A stretch of DNA of 64,000 nt from Siphonodentalium dalli (GCA_032622095.1 CP136069.1:183511122-183575121), one strand, 5' to 3'. Positions 22,139 through 33,504 are shown, counted from the first letter of the stretch. The notes: generated from the sequence alone by a model not told the origin. A program made the numbers and translations.

Positions 22139-22879
22139 AGTGCCTGCAGAGGAATAAATGTGGGGATACGTTCATGTTCGAAAATGATAGGGATACTGTT
22201 TGGTACCAAAAGTCCAGTATAATGTCACATATGGAGAAACAACCATCTTTGATTAATGCAAGAGGGATGTATAAATTGTAGGTCGACAGACAGTAGTATA
22301 AAAGTTTTTGAATACACAATAACCCAGAAATTCTTGTGATGCGATAACCTGATTATCTGTGGATATACTAGTAATCTATTTAAAGAGAAATCGAACCTAA
22401 ATTCTTGGAAATAAATACAAAGTCTTCCAATAAAATCCACCTATAATCTTATCAAAATTAGTAGTAAAAACGTAAATTACCACATATAAATTGAAGACCC
22501 TGTATATACATTATAGTATCGATGTAGAGTAAATTTTATTGGAATTTTCCAAAAACATATCTTCCCATTTAATCTCCTTCCCAACCTCATGGGCTCCCAG
22601 GGATCAATCATGGTGGTAAATGTGTAATATATTTGTAACGTTGAAAGTGACATTAAGCATCATTGAAATAAACTTGCAAATCCTATTTAGTCCCATGTCC
22701 ATATTGAGTTCCAATTGTGACTTGATCATCCATGATCACATTTAACATCAATATTCATAACATCAATATCCATGTTACATACCGTAAAAACTACAAGAAT
22801 ATGATATGACAGTGCAAGAAAATAATAGGTTACCGTTTAGACATATTATGGTAGTCAAGCCGTATGTTTTTGGAGATAA

Positions 22880-23285
22880 TGTCCCGTCAGTCACAATTAC
22901 ATGTCCCGTCAGTCACGCTAATGAAATTCGAATAACATTTATATAAATGTATTTAAACATATGACATTGAGTGACATGCAGAGTGTGATCTCTTTGTCAT
23001 GAGTTATCAAGAATATATTAGAATCAGGATAAGATTTGAGATAGTTTCAACATTCTCAAATAAGTTACCGTGAAGTATGTGAGACTCAAATGTCCCGTCA
23101 GTCACGATACACTTTGAAGAAGAGAAAAACAATATCATGGATGCATATTTAAATGTTTCATTTCTATTCAATTCTGATAGTTTAAACCTACAAAATACAA
23201 TGATTAAACAAAGCCAATTGGCTGTCATTGCTCAACTAGGGTGCCTCAAAGGACAGGGAATTTTATCTTTTGTCCCGTCAGTCAC
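22880..23285 (+). repeat. Four direct copies of a 15-bp motif TGTCCCGTCAGTCAC
   Basis: Exact copies start at 22880, 22902, 23091 and 23271, all in the same orientation, in otherwise AT-rich unique sequence. The pattern resembles subterminal transposase-binding repeats or iterons. It lies in AP3D1 intron 1. Confidence 0.7.
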
Positions 23286-23482
23286 AAATGGAATTGACCT
23301 ATAGTGGATTCTCAAATGCTGCATTAATTTAAATAGCAATAAAAACAAGACTGTCTAGTCTACTAGTAAGTTGTGACCAGACACAAAGGGAGAGTGTAAT
23401 CTTCGAAAGGTTAATCGGCAATATCATACAACTTTCCAATTGTCGCCCAATGTTTGAGTTTTTGAAAGAAATGTAACTCTAG

Positions 23483-23530
23483 TATGCCCGTTATTTAGTC
23501 AAATATCACCTTTACTAAATAACGGGCATA
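23483..23530. repeat. Perfect 17-bp hairpin
   Basis: TATGCCCGTTATTTAGT at 23483-23499 and its exact reverse complement at 23514-23530 enclose a 14-bp loop. No poly-T or gene boundary is adjacent that would make it a terminator. Confidence 0.8.
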
Positions 23531-23589
23531 CCAAAAGATTCACAACACAGAGAGACACATTTCAAGAACACTATAGATAGGAAATCAAT

Positions 23590-24281
23590 GTGGAAGGATG
23601 GGTGGGAAATAAGGGATCACGACGGTACATTCTAACAAACTTCAGCCCAACGGGGAAGTCGTGTGAGATTGCCGCTTTGGCTCATCGCAAAGCAGAAAGG
23701 ATTATCACACTTCCATCTTTGCGACCAGACACAAAGCCAAAGAATGCTGCACCCCTTTTGTTTGGGCTTTGTTTCACCTTATAAACGAGGAAATGATTAT
23801 CATTGCCATTTAATATTAGTTCATACGGATATAATTAATGTATTGCCATTCTTAAGAGAAGGAAATTTCTGGGTTCACATTTTTATCTTTGATGTATTGT
23901 ATGTGGATACTGCATTATGTCAATTTGGAATCGCAAAGCAGAGCCTAGGACCAGTACTGGCAGTAGGAGTTCAAAACGAAACATTCCAGGTATCGCATCT
24001 GCATGTAAATCTGATCATACTGGCGAAAACCATATAATGTATTGGACTCATTTGCATCTAGTGAAAACCTCGGTTTTGATTCCCTCAGCACAGATCAGTC
24101 TCACCAGCTGCTCAGCGCTCCCAAGTCACCTGCCGATCTGGTGACAAACTTGACATGTGAGATTGTGAGAATCATCCCCAAATTTCCTAGCTGTGACCGT
24201 CACAGAATACTAGTGTGTGCAGCGAGAGCTTCACTGACTGAGCAAACAAGGACAATTATTGTGCAAACTCGCAAATTTTAA
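23590..24281 (+). pseudogene. Possible decayed coding region, unknown family
   Basis: Overlapping frames in the three phases have protein-like composition. One (from 23917) ends at 24144. A second (from about 24042) carries SSENLGFDSLSTDQSHQLL and a CEIVRIIPKFPSCDRHR stretch before a stop at 24281. A single reading shift would join them, as in a decayed gene. I recognise no domain. It lies in AP3D1 intron 1 in the opposite orientation, so a transposon origin is likely if real. Confidence 0.2.
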
Positions 24282-24390
24282 GATTTCAGTGTTCGATGAA
24301 ACCATTCTTACTGATAAATTGTAAACCATTTTTTGTGGTTTATCCTGTATCGATTCTCAAACAAACTCGACAACCGGCAATTTGCCTCAC

Positions 24391-24486
24391 CTCGGTATCT
24401 TTGTGATTGCGTATGCCACGGACAAGATCTTGCATATTTTTGTCCAGCACCCGTTCCAAAGTGCCCTTCACCTTACGCAAAGCCAT
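24391..24486 (-). CDS. AP3D1: AP-3 complex subunit delta, coding exon 1 with start codon
   Basis: The start codon is at 24486-24484. The exon encodes 32 residues, MALRKVKGTLERVLDKNMQD followed by LVRGIRNHKDTE. This matches the N-terminus of animal AP-3 delta, including the KxxQDLVRGIRNHK block. The donor on the minus strand is GTGAGG, phase 0. The start is fixed by homology and by an AAA before ATGG. This is the first of five visible coding exons (32+32+27+27+36 = 154 residues). The full-length protein in animals is over 1,100 residues, so most of the gene lies left of the window. Confidence 0.97.
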
Positions 24487-24512
24487 TTTCGTTCTAGTTT
24501 ATTAAGTAATGC

Positions 24513-24671
24513 CTGAAAAGAAATTAATTATTTCCACTCATATGTTGAGAAAAAACATTTTTATATACACTAAACATGGCTTCCGCCTTCGACTAGTCAT
24601 GTGACAAGTTGACGTGTAGAAGTATAGTTTGTTCCAGAAAACCATTCGGAATGTAGAGTTACTCCACTTAC
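24513..24671 (-). other. AP3D1: Probable 5'-UTR intron of AP3D1
   Basis: Upstream of the start codon on the minus strand, TTAATTTCTTTTCAG ends at 24513 (acceptor), and GGGAGTTAG|GTAAGTGG gives a strong donor at 24671. This implies a 159-bp intron and a 26-nt untranslated leader segment (24487-24512) in the first coding exon. The intron contains TCATGTGA (24597-24604), an M-box type E-box. Confidence 0.55.
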
Positions 24672-24740
24672 CTAACTCCCGCCATAACTTAGTCGGAGTA
24701 AAGTACAGACACATCCGTCACAAACTTTGGAGATATCAGG
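24672..24740 (-). other. AP3D1: Probable non-coding first exon and promoter edge of AP3D1
   Basis: The sequence before the GTAAGT donor reads ...TATGGCGGGAGTTAG on the minus strand, GC-richer than the surroundings. The transcription start cannot be fixed from sequence. No TATA box is evident, as usual for housekeeping genes. Confidence 0.4.
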
Positions 24741-26260
24741 TATATTAGGAATATAATTAAATTTGTTGTATTTCATTTCATTTATTGAGCTTCATAATAA
24801 CAGTTAATAGTTTCTCGCATAACAATACCAAATATTTGAATGTAGATGAATTTATGACGATTGAGACGTTGAGGGTGAGAAGTGAAATAGTGAGTGGAAT
24901 GCAGAGAGTTTAAAGGTACACAATCCGATTATATGGTCCCCGTATCATCAGATTCCAACAACAACGACAACAACACACATTTCTTCAAAAGATGCTTTAG
25001 TTATCAAAATTTATTAATTACCAAAAATAATGCTAGTTAACCACTGTGTCAACTCTAGTATAAAATCTTTCAAAACGTGTTATATCAACATTTTGCTCAA
25101 CGCAATTTGGTATCGAGAGTATGTCGGTCGATTCGTCGAATATTTGCTAGGCCGCCAAATATTCCAGTTGGTGAAAAATATCAGATGTAAAAAATCGATA
25201 TCTGATCACTCTGAGCTTTGTGGGTGGGTTCCTCGACTCGAATCAAATATCTTTTACCCCCGAAGCCAGAGAAATACGGTATATAGATAGAACCGCATGA
25301 GTGTCTGGATTTTGACGAAATTATCGCACGAGATTTGTTGGCGGAGCGATACCTCGAGTGCGGAACTGCGCGTTCCGCCAACAATTATCTACGTATTATA
25401 GTATTAAAGGTACTATATATGAGTGCTGTGATAATTTTCTGACCAATACATATAATTCTATGCTCAGAAAATAGGATTGCTGATTCAAGTGAATTAAGAT
25501 AGAGATGCATCTACATTTTACTGCAAGACGTTTTAACCTGTAAATACAACATTGCTTTTAATCATAAATCTATTTTAACAACTTCCTCATCAGCCGGCAC
25601 ACAATAGTGCGATATTGTCCCAACAGAAATACACCTCTGCCAGGACTTGCACTGTAACACGAAGAAGAAGAAGAAGAAATGGAGAATTGTGCAGTCTCAT
25701 TGTGTTACTAACAAAATTACCTATCATCAACACTGATTGATTTATGACTTTTATCAATATCATCATCATCATATTTTCGGAACAAGTCCTTCGACTTTTC
25801 GTCTCATACATTAAACTAAATAAGCCTACTGTGTGTCTATTATGCATAGGCCCCTCTTATATATAATGGGTAGTTCTACGGTCAAGGGGCCAAACCATGT
25901 CTTGGTGAACTTTTTATCTCTACAACAAACATCATTTCATATTATGTGGATACCACGACTCTTACATGTAGCTGAGTTGGTTTCCTTAAAATACGAGATA
26001 AATAATTCCCGCGATATCCAGAAATGGAATAGGATTTTGGGGTAAAATACCCCATAATCACTAAAATGAGCTGTCTCTCACCCACCACACGATTTTTTTT
26101 AAAGAGAAATTATAGGATGTGATATTGTTTTATTGGTTAGCAAATACATTTCCGGATACAATGGGGAGATCTTCATATCCCGTATTCAGGAGATGTTCCA
26201 ATGATATATGCGCTTTTTGTTTTGCTGGTTAAAAATCTCAAAAATCGACATCCCCCGTAC
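24741..26260. other. Intergenic stretch upstream of AP3D1
   Basis: AT-rich, no gene recognised. It holds an 11-bp perfect hairpin TTGTTGGCGGA...TCCGCCAACAA (25335-25384), a (GAA)n run (25664-25678), and a 58-bp segment (about 25745-25802) whose reverse complement recurs at about 32617-32672 (ACGAAAAGTCG, GACTTGTTCCG, ATGATGATGATGAT). Confidence 0.5.
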
Positions 26261-26266
26261 CCCCGT

Positions 26267-26645
26267 CATTACCGTCACGCGGGCATTTGAAGCTAATTTT
26301 ATGAAGTTTCAATATGAAGGTGGAAGATTGGTGGATCTAATTCCAAAGTTCATTCATCTGACTAATCAATATCATTGAGCTGAACAGTTGGCGATGAAAA
26401 TCGAGTGATAGAGAAAATCAAAGGTAAGCCCACCCATCAGCGTATACGTTTAATAAATATCATTACCGTCACGCGGATTTCTACTATACCGCGGTCTATT
26501 GAAATTCGGGACAATGGCTTATTCTATCATATAATGTATGAGTTTAGTCAAGGTGAACCCATTTTTGTCACATTCCCTATTAAATTGGAAACAAAATCGA
26601 AAATACTTCAAAATCGTCATTACCGTCACGCGTCATTACCGTCAC
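26267..26645 (+). repeat. Four direct copies of CATTACCGTCACGCG
   Basis: Copies start at 26267, 26461, 26618 and 26634 (the last is cut to CATTACCGTCAC). All are in the same orientation, with the last two adjacent. They resemble, but do not equal, the TGTCCCGTCAGTCAC motif at 22880-23285 (shared core CCGTCA). Confidence 0.65.
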
Positions 26646-27725
26646 AAGGATATTCCAATGTACGTAAGACGTCGTTCCTATAGCCGTTTGGACTAAGACG
26701 CTGAACGTTTTTAATGAGTGGTGATAAGAAATTCCAAACAAAATTGATATTAATTAGTAGAAGCTTAACCGGACAATGTGTCTTCGATTTATACATGTAT
26801 CAGTTATTGTATACCTGGAATATATATAAAACTTGCTTGGAAGCTATACACTATCTTCAAGGCGTTTGCACATTGAGTTATATAAAATGTTGTTGTTGTC
26901 ATACTAGTGGGTGGGGGCCCTGACTACATCTTTGATGGTTTAAAAATAACATAGAAAGGACTAAAATGTCATTTTTTTAAGCTAAGAGTAACATAACATT
27001 ACATCAACAATGCGTTTAGTTTTAACGACAGTGAAAATCTATATTAGAAACCCTGAAATGTCGATTCTTATGCAATCTCGTGTATATGTATTCAATGCAT
27101 GTCTTTCACTGGACAAAATCAAACTTGAATGCAAGGTCGAAATTGGACCATTGCTAATAAAGATAAATTTATTTATATGAAATTGCATGACTGCTTATAT
27201 ATGCGTGCATACACATAACGATACAAAGGAAGAGGGAAAGATATAGAAAGCAAAAGAACTTTCAAATTTACAACGCAATTACCCGAGTTATGTTTAAAAG
27301 ACCTATTTTGCAATATGCGCAGCGGTTGTCATAGTAACAATTGGTCTGTGGTCTTCCCAGAAGCAATTGTTCTCAGAAAAACTAGGCCCGGGTCATTTTT
27401 GACAAGTTCGAGTCTTATACAGTAATATTTGAAGTGAATCATCACCATCGGGACTTCTGAATTAATGTTAATTGAGCCCAAAGACGATTCTAGGAATGTT
27501 TTGGAGGAATGACCTTGAAAGACCCCAAACGACCTTGACCTTGGTCGAGAATTTTGCCCAATATCATTTTCTACAAAAGTTATACCTATATATCATGTTA
27601 GGGCACTAATGACCATTCTAGAAGGATTTTCATTTTCCCCCATTTTATTTTCCTATTTGGACCCTTTACCATAGAACTACCCTAATACATTATGTTGTTC
27701 AAATTAAAGCACTTGAATTTAGATT
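26646..27725. other. Intergenic stretch, probably including LINE 3' UTR
   Basis: No gene. Bases from about 27480 to 27725 lie directly downstream (minus strand) of the LINE stop codon at 27726 and may be its 3' untranslated tail. Confidence 0.35.
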
Positions 27726-27884
27726 TCATTCTGGGTGTTTGTCATCAAATTTATATTTCTTGTCATAGAAAAATGAGTCTATGACAGTTTTGAATTGGGT
27801 TAGTGTCTCGGCATCAACAATAAAATATGGCAGAGAATTCCAGCTGGTAACCACCCTCTGCGTGAAGAATCTTTTCCGACGTCT
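27726..27884 (-). pseudogene. LINE ORF2 C-terminal remnant
   Basis: On the minus strand the frame reads RRRKRFFTQRVVTSWNSLP, continues with VDAETLTQFKTVIDSFF and ends after KFDDKHPE. The xRVVxxWNSLPxxVVxAxxLxxFKxxID pattern is the well-known C-terminal tail of the reverse-transcriptase protein of Jockey/CR1/L2-group non-LTR retrotransposons. Upstream, the frame is closed by TAA at 27887-27885, and no reverse-transcriptase core is present, so this is a 5'-truncated, dead copy. Confidence 0.85.
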
Positions 27885-28430
27885 TTATTGACAGCACGCA
27901 TTAATGAATTGTAATTTCTGGTTTTTCCTTTTTTGAGGAAATCGTGAGCGTTAACGATGAAGAACAAAAATAGTTTCACAGAATTCTATGATTATTTAAG
28001 CTCAACTCATTCAAATATGAATTAAATTATGTTGTTAAAGAAACAAGAAATATCGATCGGCTATAATCGAATGTTGCGAGAGAGGGAAACCTGTTTTCCC
28101 CATGTGCGTAAAAAAAGCTAACCTATAGGGTCAGGGACGTCGCTACAGTATATGTCTCTTGCTGCGTGGGCGATGTATTCGCGTGATATGAATACGTTAT
28201 CCACTGCAGGACATGATCCCATATCCCCATGCAGTTCCCCACACTCACTGCATGCACAGCTCAAGATTTGGCACATTAAATCCTAATACAGATGATTCAC
28301 TATATATTTCCAAACAAATTGTCCTAAATTGGGGAAACGTCACTGGATTGCATGGGAACAATATATTTGGTCATTCATTCCAGTTGAATTCTACAGCAAT
28401 TTATCAATGTACAATACATTGTCGCCTGTA
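27885..28430. other. Intergenic stretch, no gene seen
   Basis: Beyond the LINE remnant, AT-rich sequence without recognised features. The 72-codon frame at 28213-28431 has no motif. Confidence 0.35.
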
Positions 28431-28619
28431 ATAAGCGAGATAACTGAATCGCGGCCATATTGGATTCATCCGGTCCCCGTTCCGCGGTTTAAGTGAACAC
28501 TATAGAGGTCAATGTTCTGGAGGTGCAATCCATGTATGGAACTTTTGACTATTCGTGATTCATGATTCCATATTGGATGGATTAATCTAATATGGCCGCG
28601 ACTCAGTGATCTCGCTTAT
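28431..28619. mobile_element. MITE, about 189 bp, 37-bp inverted repeats
   Basis: ATAAGCGAGATAACTGAATC plus GCGGCCATATTGGATT on the left and its mirror on the right (ATAAGCGAGATCACTGAGTC, reversed) pair over about 37 bp with four mismatches. Target duplication is unclear. No coding capacity. Confidence 0.8.
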
Positions 28620-30290
28620 ACGGATGAGAAATGGAAAATCAGATTCCAATGTACTAAAGACAACCGGATCCACATAAATCATTTCAACGGTATATATACA
28701 CAAGAAACCAGGATCCTTCACTACACTCACAATTTTCAAAATACGATATCGAGACAAATGGATTGACATCTGGTATTGGATTGCTGAAATAGGTGAGAGG
28801 CATGTTTGCCAATTGTCATGTTTCATTATTAGTGCTAACAACAACATAGAAACTGTTTTGTTATAATTAATTGTTGCATGGTAGCAATATTTTTCAGAAA
28901 ATTCCACCTAAAAGATATAATAAATAGAATGAATTTACTTGCAAACTGAATGGAAATGGTACTGAATAATGAATTACCAATGCCATGAGTGTACTGGTAA
29001 ACATTGCACATTTTGTAATGTTTGATTATTTTCGGTATTGGCGTCTGTTATGAGCAGTTTACATCTTGAATCAAGTTGAATGTGTCTACCCTCTCATTGA
29101 ACCCGGATATGTGCGTTGCTGTGACTCTGTGTATAGCGGCTCACTGGCGGGAAAACAGCTTTCACCGTCGCTCCCGGGTGGAATTAACGCCATGCATGTG
29201 AGAAGGCGATAATGTGTTTATATGTAGACCGATTATAGCTTGGAATTTGAATATAGAAGAATTTTCTATTTATTGGAAATTGTGGCAAATAAAAACTCTT
29301 TTTATCGCACAAATTTGGCAAGTGTGGGATAACCACCCAGAAAACCTTTGCTGTCGACACTTTTCCCAATGCGTTTATATATCGTTAAACAATGGCACCA
29401 AATCCCAGTTCAATATGCCTACTTTTCATCGCAAAAAGCAGGCCAACATGCATGTCTATACAGAAATTCGCTACGAGCATATCATAACAGGTTCGATGAG
29501 TGCTATAAACGTGCCCAAAATACAGCCTCGTCTACAAAATAAAACCAATCGTTGCGTGTCCGGGCTCCAATTTTGTTGGATGACGTTCGCCCAGTGTGAT
29601 GTATATATACCGAAAATCGCATGGACTATGTTCGTACCAGGGCATGCACGTGCGTGGGTAGAGGGTCTCTGCGGAGGTATCCAACGTGAAAGTTCCGATT
29701 GCACCCTCTCTGTCCCTTGACCCAGACGATATTTCTAAGTTTGGGAATTTCCATTTGTAATGCAATGTTTACAACCCTTGGATCGTAATTTTACAACTGT
29801 TATCTCAAGTTTCAAACTGATGGAAAGTTTCAGCCTGACATACTATGTTTGGAAATTGTCCAATTGATGGCACTTTAGTTGCAATCCAGAAAATTGACAG
29901 AAAGTTGGTAAATAATTCACTATTGGTCTACAAATTTCAAGTTTCGTACAAAGTACTGGATAGAAACTCAACACAGCATTTTCAACATATTTTGGTCTGA
30001 AATTTCCAACTAATGTTGTGACAATTTTGCCAAAGTTGCCAAAAACAAAAACAGAAAATAAACATTAGCCCGTCCCTGTACCGGAGCTCTAGAGTTTGAT
30101 CAGAAGTCTACATTTTCAAGAGTTTCTTGACCTGAATATCCTTATCAATTAATTTGATAAAACATATATGGAAGTGATCAACCAACTCAGTCGGATATAG
30201 TACTTATATATAGTGTTACTAATTGAAGTTGGTTAAACTGATGAGCCGAACTGCAACATTATTCAACAATTTAAATACACATGTATTATA
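28620..30290. other. Intergenic stretch before the PLA2 locus
   Basis: The longest open frame, 29214-29720 (168 codons, plus strand), and overlapping minus-strand frames have no domain or splice support that I can see. The plus frame is somewhat Trp- and Cys-rich. I do not call it a gene, but it is the only non-repeat frame of its length here. Confidence 0.3.
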
Positions 30291-31223
30291 CGCTGGTCAT
30301 CCTATAATCCCCGTTGCAGGCAAATACTCAGTAAATCCGCTGCGGGCAAGACGCGGAGACAGTAAGTTTGTTTAGCACGCTATTTTTCTTTTAATTTTGC
30401 TTTTACCGGCACAATTCTGGATTCACATGGTGTTTGATGGACCCAACATCTAACAATTGTTGACAGATGGAGGAATACGGCTCAATTTGGTCACAAAATG
30501 ACCGATGAATGGTGATAGTAAACATTCCATATCTCAATGATTTCGAATATTACGTTTCAAATTGAAGCAAATTTGAATAATGTTGAAAACGTTCCATTGA
30601 TATAGATATCGTCGGAAGCTAAATCTTCATTTGCAGCAATATTTGCAGAATTTATGTAAGAAGAAAAAAAACGAATAATTCTGATGGCACTCCCAATTGT
30701 TCGAGTAAACCCGTTACGGGATCGATTGAAGCCTGCAACGGGGTTTACTGCCGCCCGCTACGGGGTTTACTTAATCGTAGTATAGGGTAAGTTTGGAAAG
30801 ACATAATAATTCGGGTTACTGAATTTATATTTGGGGAGCTTACTTTTAAAACACGTCCATAGATGATTATGTCAAACAGCTATAGCTTCATACATGTACC
30901 CAATATTTCGATTAATGCAAATTTCGATGGATGAACGTCAAATTAACCTTGAAATAGTGAATGCGCTCGACTAAGATAAATTTTTCTGAAGAATGGTTAT
31001 CTAAATTATCCCCGGACTTCTGTCACAGCCTACATAATCGTTTCCCCAAATATACCGGGGGGGGGGCATTTCCTACCACAACTATTAAATGCACCACTTG
31101 AAACTAATTAAACCAACCTTGTTGTGGAAAATTAAATCATATGCGCGCCCGCTTCGTGTTTTACAGACGCCCGCAGCGGCGTTTGCTTGCCCGCAGCGGG
31201 GATTATATATAGGATGACCAGCG
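30291..31223. mobile_element. 933-bp inverted-repeat element with GCCCGC-CGGGG iterons
   Basis: Ends CGCTGGTCATCCTATAATCC (left) and its near mirror (right) enclose AT-rich sequence punctuated by GCCCGYWRCGGGGTTTAC-type motifs. These occur near 30319, 30343, 30703, 30733, 30751, 31146, 31168 and 31188, in both orientations, clustered at the ends and in the middle. It ends about 255 bp before the start codon of the phospholipase gene. No transposase or clear target duplication. Confidence 0.7.
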
Positions 31224-31342
31224 TGTGTATGAGCGTCATTGTCTGCAAACTGCTGTGACCATGCGTGCATTGTCGAGCAGTTTGTTGGCATACGCTAGGC
31301 TATCTGTATACCCAAAGTTTATTTGTCGTGAGTGGGCACATG

Positions 31343-31390
31343 GAGCGGTGATATATATATACGTCACAAGACGTCCTCTAGTCCGAGTGC
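31343..31390 (+). promoter_or_regulatory. TATA-like core promoter of the phospholipase gene
   Basis: GATATATATATACG at 31350-31362 is followed by a CRE-like TACGTCAC (31360-31367). About 25-30 bp downstream, TCTAGTCCGAGTG could hold the start site. The start codon is at 31478, giving a leader of about 95 nt. Inferred from spacing only. Confidence 0.4.
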
Positions 31391-31477
31391 GACGTCAACT
31401 GCACACATTGGGACTGATTTAAGAAATAAAGAGTGAGCATAGCCGAAACCAGACACAAACAGAAACTGCCTGTCAAC

Positions 31478-31905
31478 ATGCACGTGATTCAAATGTTGGC
31501 GAATTTAATTTTCGTAGTGGTGTCATTCAAGTTTATAACATATTTCAATAAAGAAGTTTTTGACGATGCTTTGGTCGCTGCGAAGAAATACAAGAGTTTT
31601 GAGTGTCCCGCGAATACGATTTTGTTCAAGTTGAAGGCTAACAACACGGTCTTCAAAGTGCAGATTGTGGAAGATCAACAGAAAGAACCAAAATACTCGT
31701 TCGTGAGGTGTGAAGTGGAAAGCCTGGAAGAAGTGGACATTGTGGAATCAGATGGTTTGGATATAAATGATATAACTTTGTTCGAGAATGCATGTCGCCA
31801 ACTTAAATATGACGCAGTTGAGTTCGAAGATACGTCGCCACACATAGAGACAACCAACCGACTTTGGAACACTTTCTTCGACTATTGGTTGGAAGTGGTA
31901 AAAGG
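31478..31905 (+). CDS. PLA2G3-like: Group III secreted phospholipase A2, exon 1
   Basis: The exon encodes residues 1-142 plus two bases. The start ATG at 31478 is chosen because the frame upstream to 31433 begins only with GTG and because it opens directly on a hydrophobic stretch (residues 3-22, ending FKFITYF) that fits a secretion signal or anchor. The rest is an acidic, Glu/Asp-rich region (LEEVDIVESDGLDIND near the middle) that precedes the catalytic domain. Long N-terminal regions of this type are known in animal group III enzymes such as PLA2G3; the function of this part is not known. The donor is GTGAGT at 31906, phase 2. Confidence 0.85.
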
Positions 31906-32319
31906 GTGAGTTTACAAATGGATGGTAATGTTTCGGCGCGAATAATTTCTGAAGCACAAGCAAATACAAGAATACCATAATCAGAAATGGTAACGCCCTC
32001 AAGATTATATTATTACGCATAAATATAAATTATAAAAAAAAAATGTAAAATATATTGGTTACATGAATGCACCGCCTCAGAATTCCGTTAAAACAACTAA
32101 TCCTTCAAATTATTACAAAAAAATACGGCTTATTACTGCAGGTTTCTAATTCACCACACCAGAAGTCTCTAAATGCGGATACAAAATCGGAGTCATTGTG
32201 TTCCCGCCATAATGTCTTCAACAGTGGTCCAGCCATTGTTGATATCTAAACATTGAAAGCAATTAATTAATTTAATGCGGTCATAATAGTTACATACTGC
32301 AACTATCAATCCAGCGAAT

Positions 32320-32865
32320 ATGATATGATTGATAGAACAAACCACTATGATGTTGATCGTGTCGTGTATTTGTTAAAAATACGTATCAATTGACAAATAC
32401 GCACCCGTTCCCTCATTATAATCAACATATTTCGACCATTTTATTCGGGGATCTCCGAATTCGGGGACCTCCGCAAATAGAACTCCACAAATAGGGACCT
32501 ACTGCGAATTGTCACAACAGGCTATCAGTTGGTTGAATACTATTTCCCTTTTTACTAACGTAAATATCGAATGACGATACATATATTTGTAAACAAGCAT
32601 TGCAAATAATGTTATTGGGACGAAAAGTCGCAAGACTTGTTCCGTATTATGATGATGATGATGATATGATTGATAGAACAAACCACTATTATGATGATCG
32701 TGTCGTTATTTGTTTAAAATACGTATCAATTGACATATACGCACCCGTTCCCTCGTTAAAATCAACATATTTCTACAATTTTAGGGGAACTCCGCGAAAT
32801 CGGGGACATCCGCAAATAGATCTCCGCAAATAGGGACCTACTGCGAATTGTCAAAACCGGAAAAA
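32320..32865 (+). repeat. ~200-bp direct duplication in intron 1
   Basis: Two copies (32320-32520 and 32661-32865) share TGATTGATAGAACAAACCAC, ATACGTATCAATTGACA, CGCACCCGTTCCCTC and AGGGACCTACTGCGAATTGT in order. Divergence is modest. Confidence 0.8.
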
Positions 32866-33069
32866 CCGATTATCTATTTATAAAACGTCCACAGACACAC
32901 AGCGATCTAAAATTTGCTCACCAGTATACACCCGATGGGCGTTAATGGCTTCATTTTATTGTAAGCGTCGTCGCTGCATGAGCGTATAAAAGTCTGCATA
33001 AAATTGTTTTCACGATAAATTATTACCTGGCATCTTGACCGCTCATGCCCGCGTAATCAAGTAATGTAT

Positions 33070-33504
33070 TATATATTTTGGAACTTCTATCTGTCTGTGT
33101 GTATGTGTGTTATAGACTCGAAAACTGCTCGACCGATCCGACTCAAATTTGGTATGTTGGCCTGTACTTTGATGCCGGGAACAATATGGGCGCGTCCAAT
33201 TTCACGTGCGACCGTGTACTTGAGCTTGACCTCGCTCATATACGCTCATATTGGCATGTTTCTAGACCACGACCGATCCGACTCAAATTTGTTATCATAG
33301 TGTAGGCTTACTTTGATCCCGGGAACAATATGAGTGGGTGCAATTGCACGTGCCACACGTGTCCTTGACATTGGCTCATATATATACGCTCATATAGGCA
33401 TGTTTCTGGGCCTCTAGCTAACAATAGTTTTTTTCTTCTTTCTCCTAATACTTTTCAACGTTGTTCCCTAAATAGCCCGGACGAAGTCGGGCACATCAGC
33501 TAGT
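33070..33504 (+). mobile_element. Non-autonomous Helitron
   Basis: The 3' end reads AGCCCGGACGAAGTCGGGCA followed by CATCAGCTAGT: a GCCCGGAC/GTCGGGC hairpin a few bases before CTAGT, the classic CTRRT Helitron terminus. The body holds two ~160-bp direct repeats (CGACCGATCCGACTCAAATT at 33132 and 33270), and the 5' region has a CTGTCTGTGTGTATG microsatellite. The 5' boundary is approximate. It lies in phospholipase intron 1, same strand. Confidence 0.75.

Noticed and set aside
25745-25802. EF-hand-like peptide (LFRKYDDDDID) on the minus strand
   Set aside because: It comes from a GAT triplet run within a dispersed segment also found at 32617-32672, where the same phase is broken; no exon boundaries.
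29214-29720. A 168-codon plus-strand frame
   Set aside because: No domain, signal peptide or splice context, and minus-strand frames overlap it. Possible but unsupported.
31433-31477. Upstream extension of phospholipase exon 1 to 31433
   Set aside because: The first codon would be GTG. The ATG at 31478 leads straight into a hydrophobic signal-like segment.
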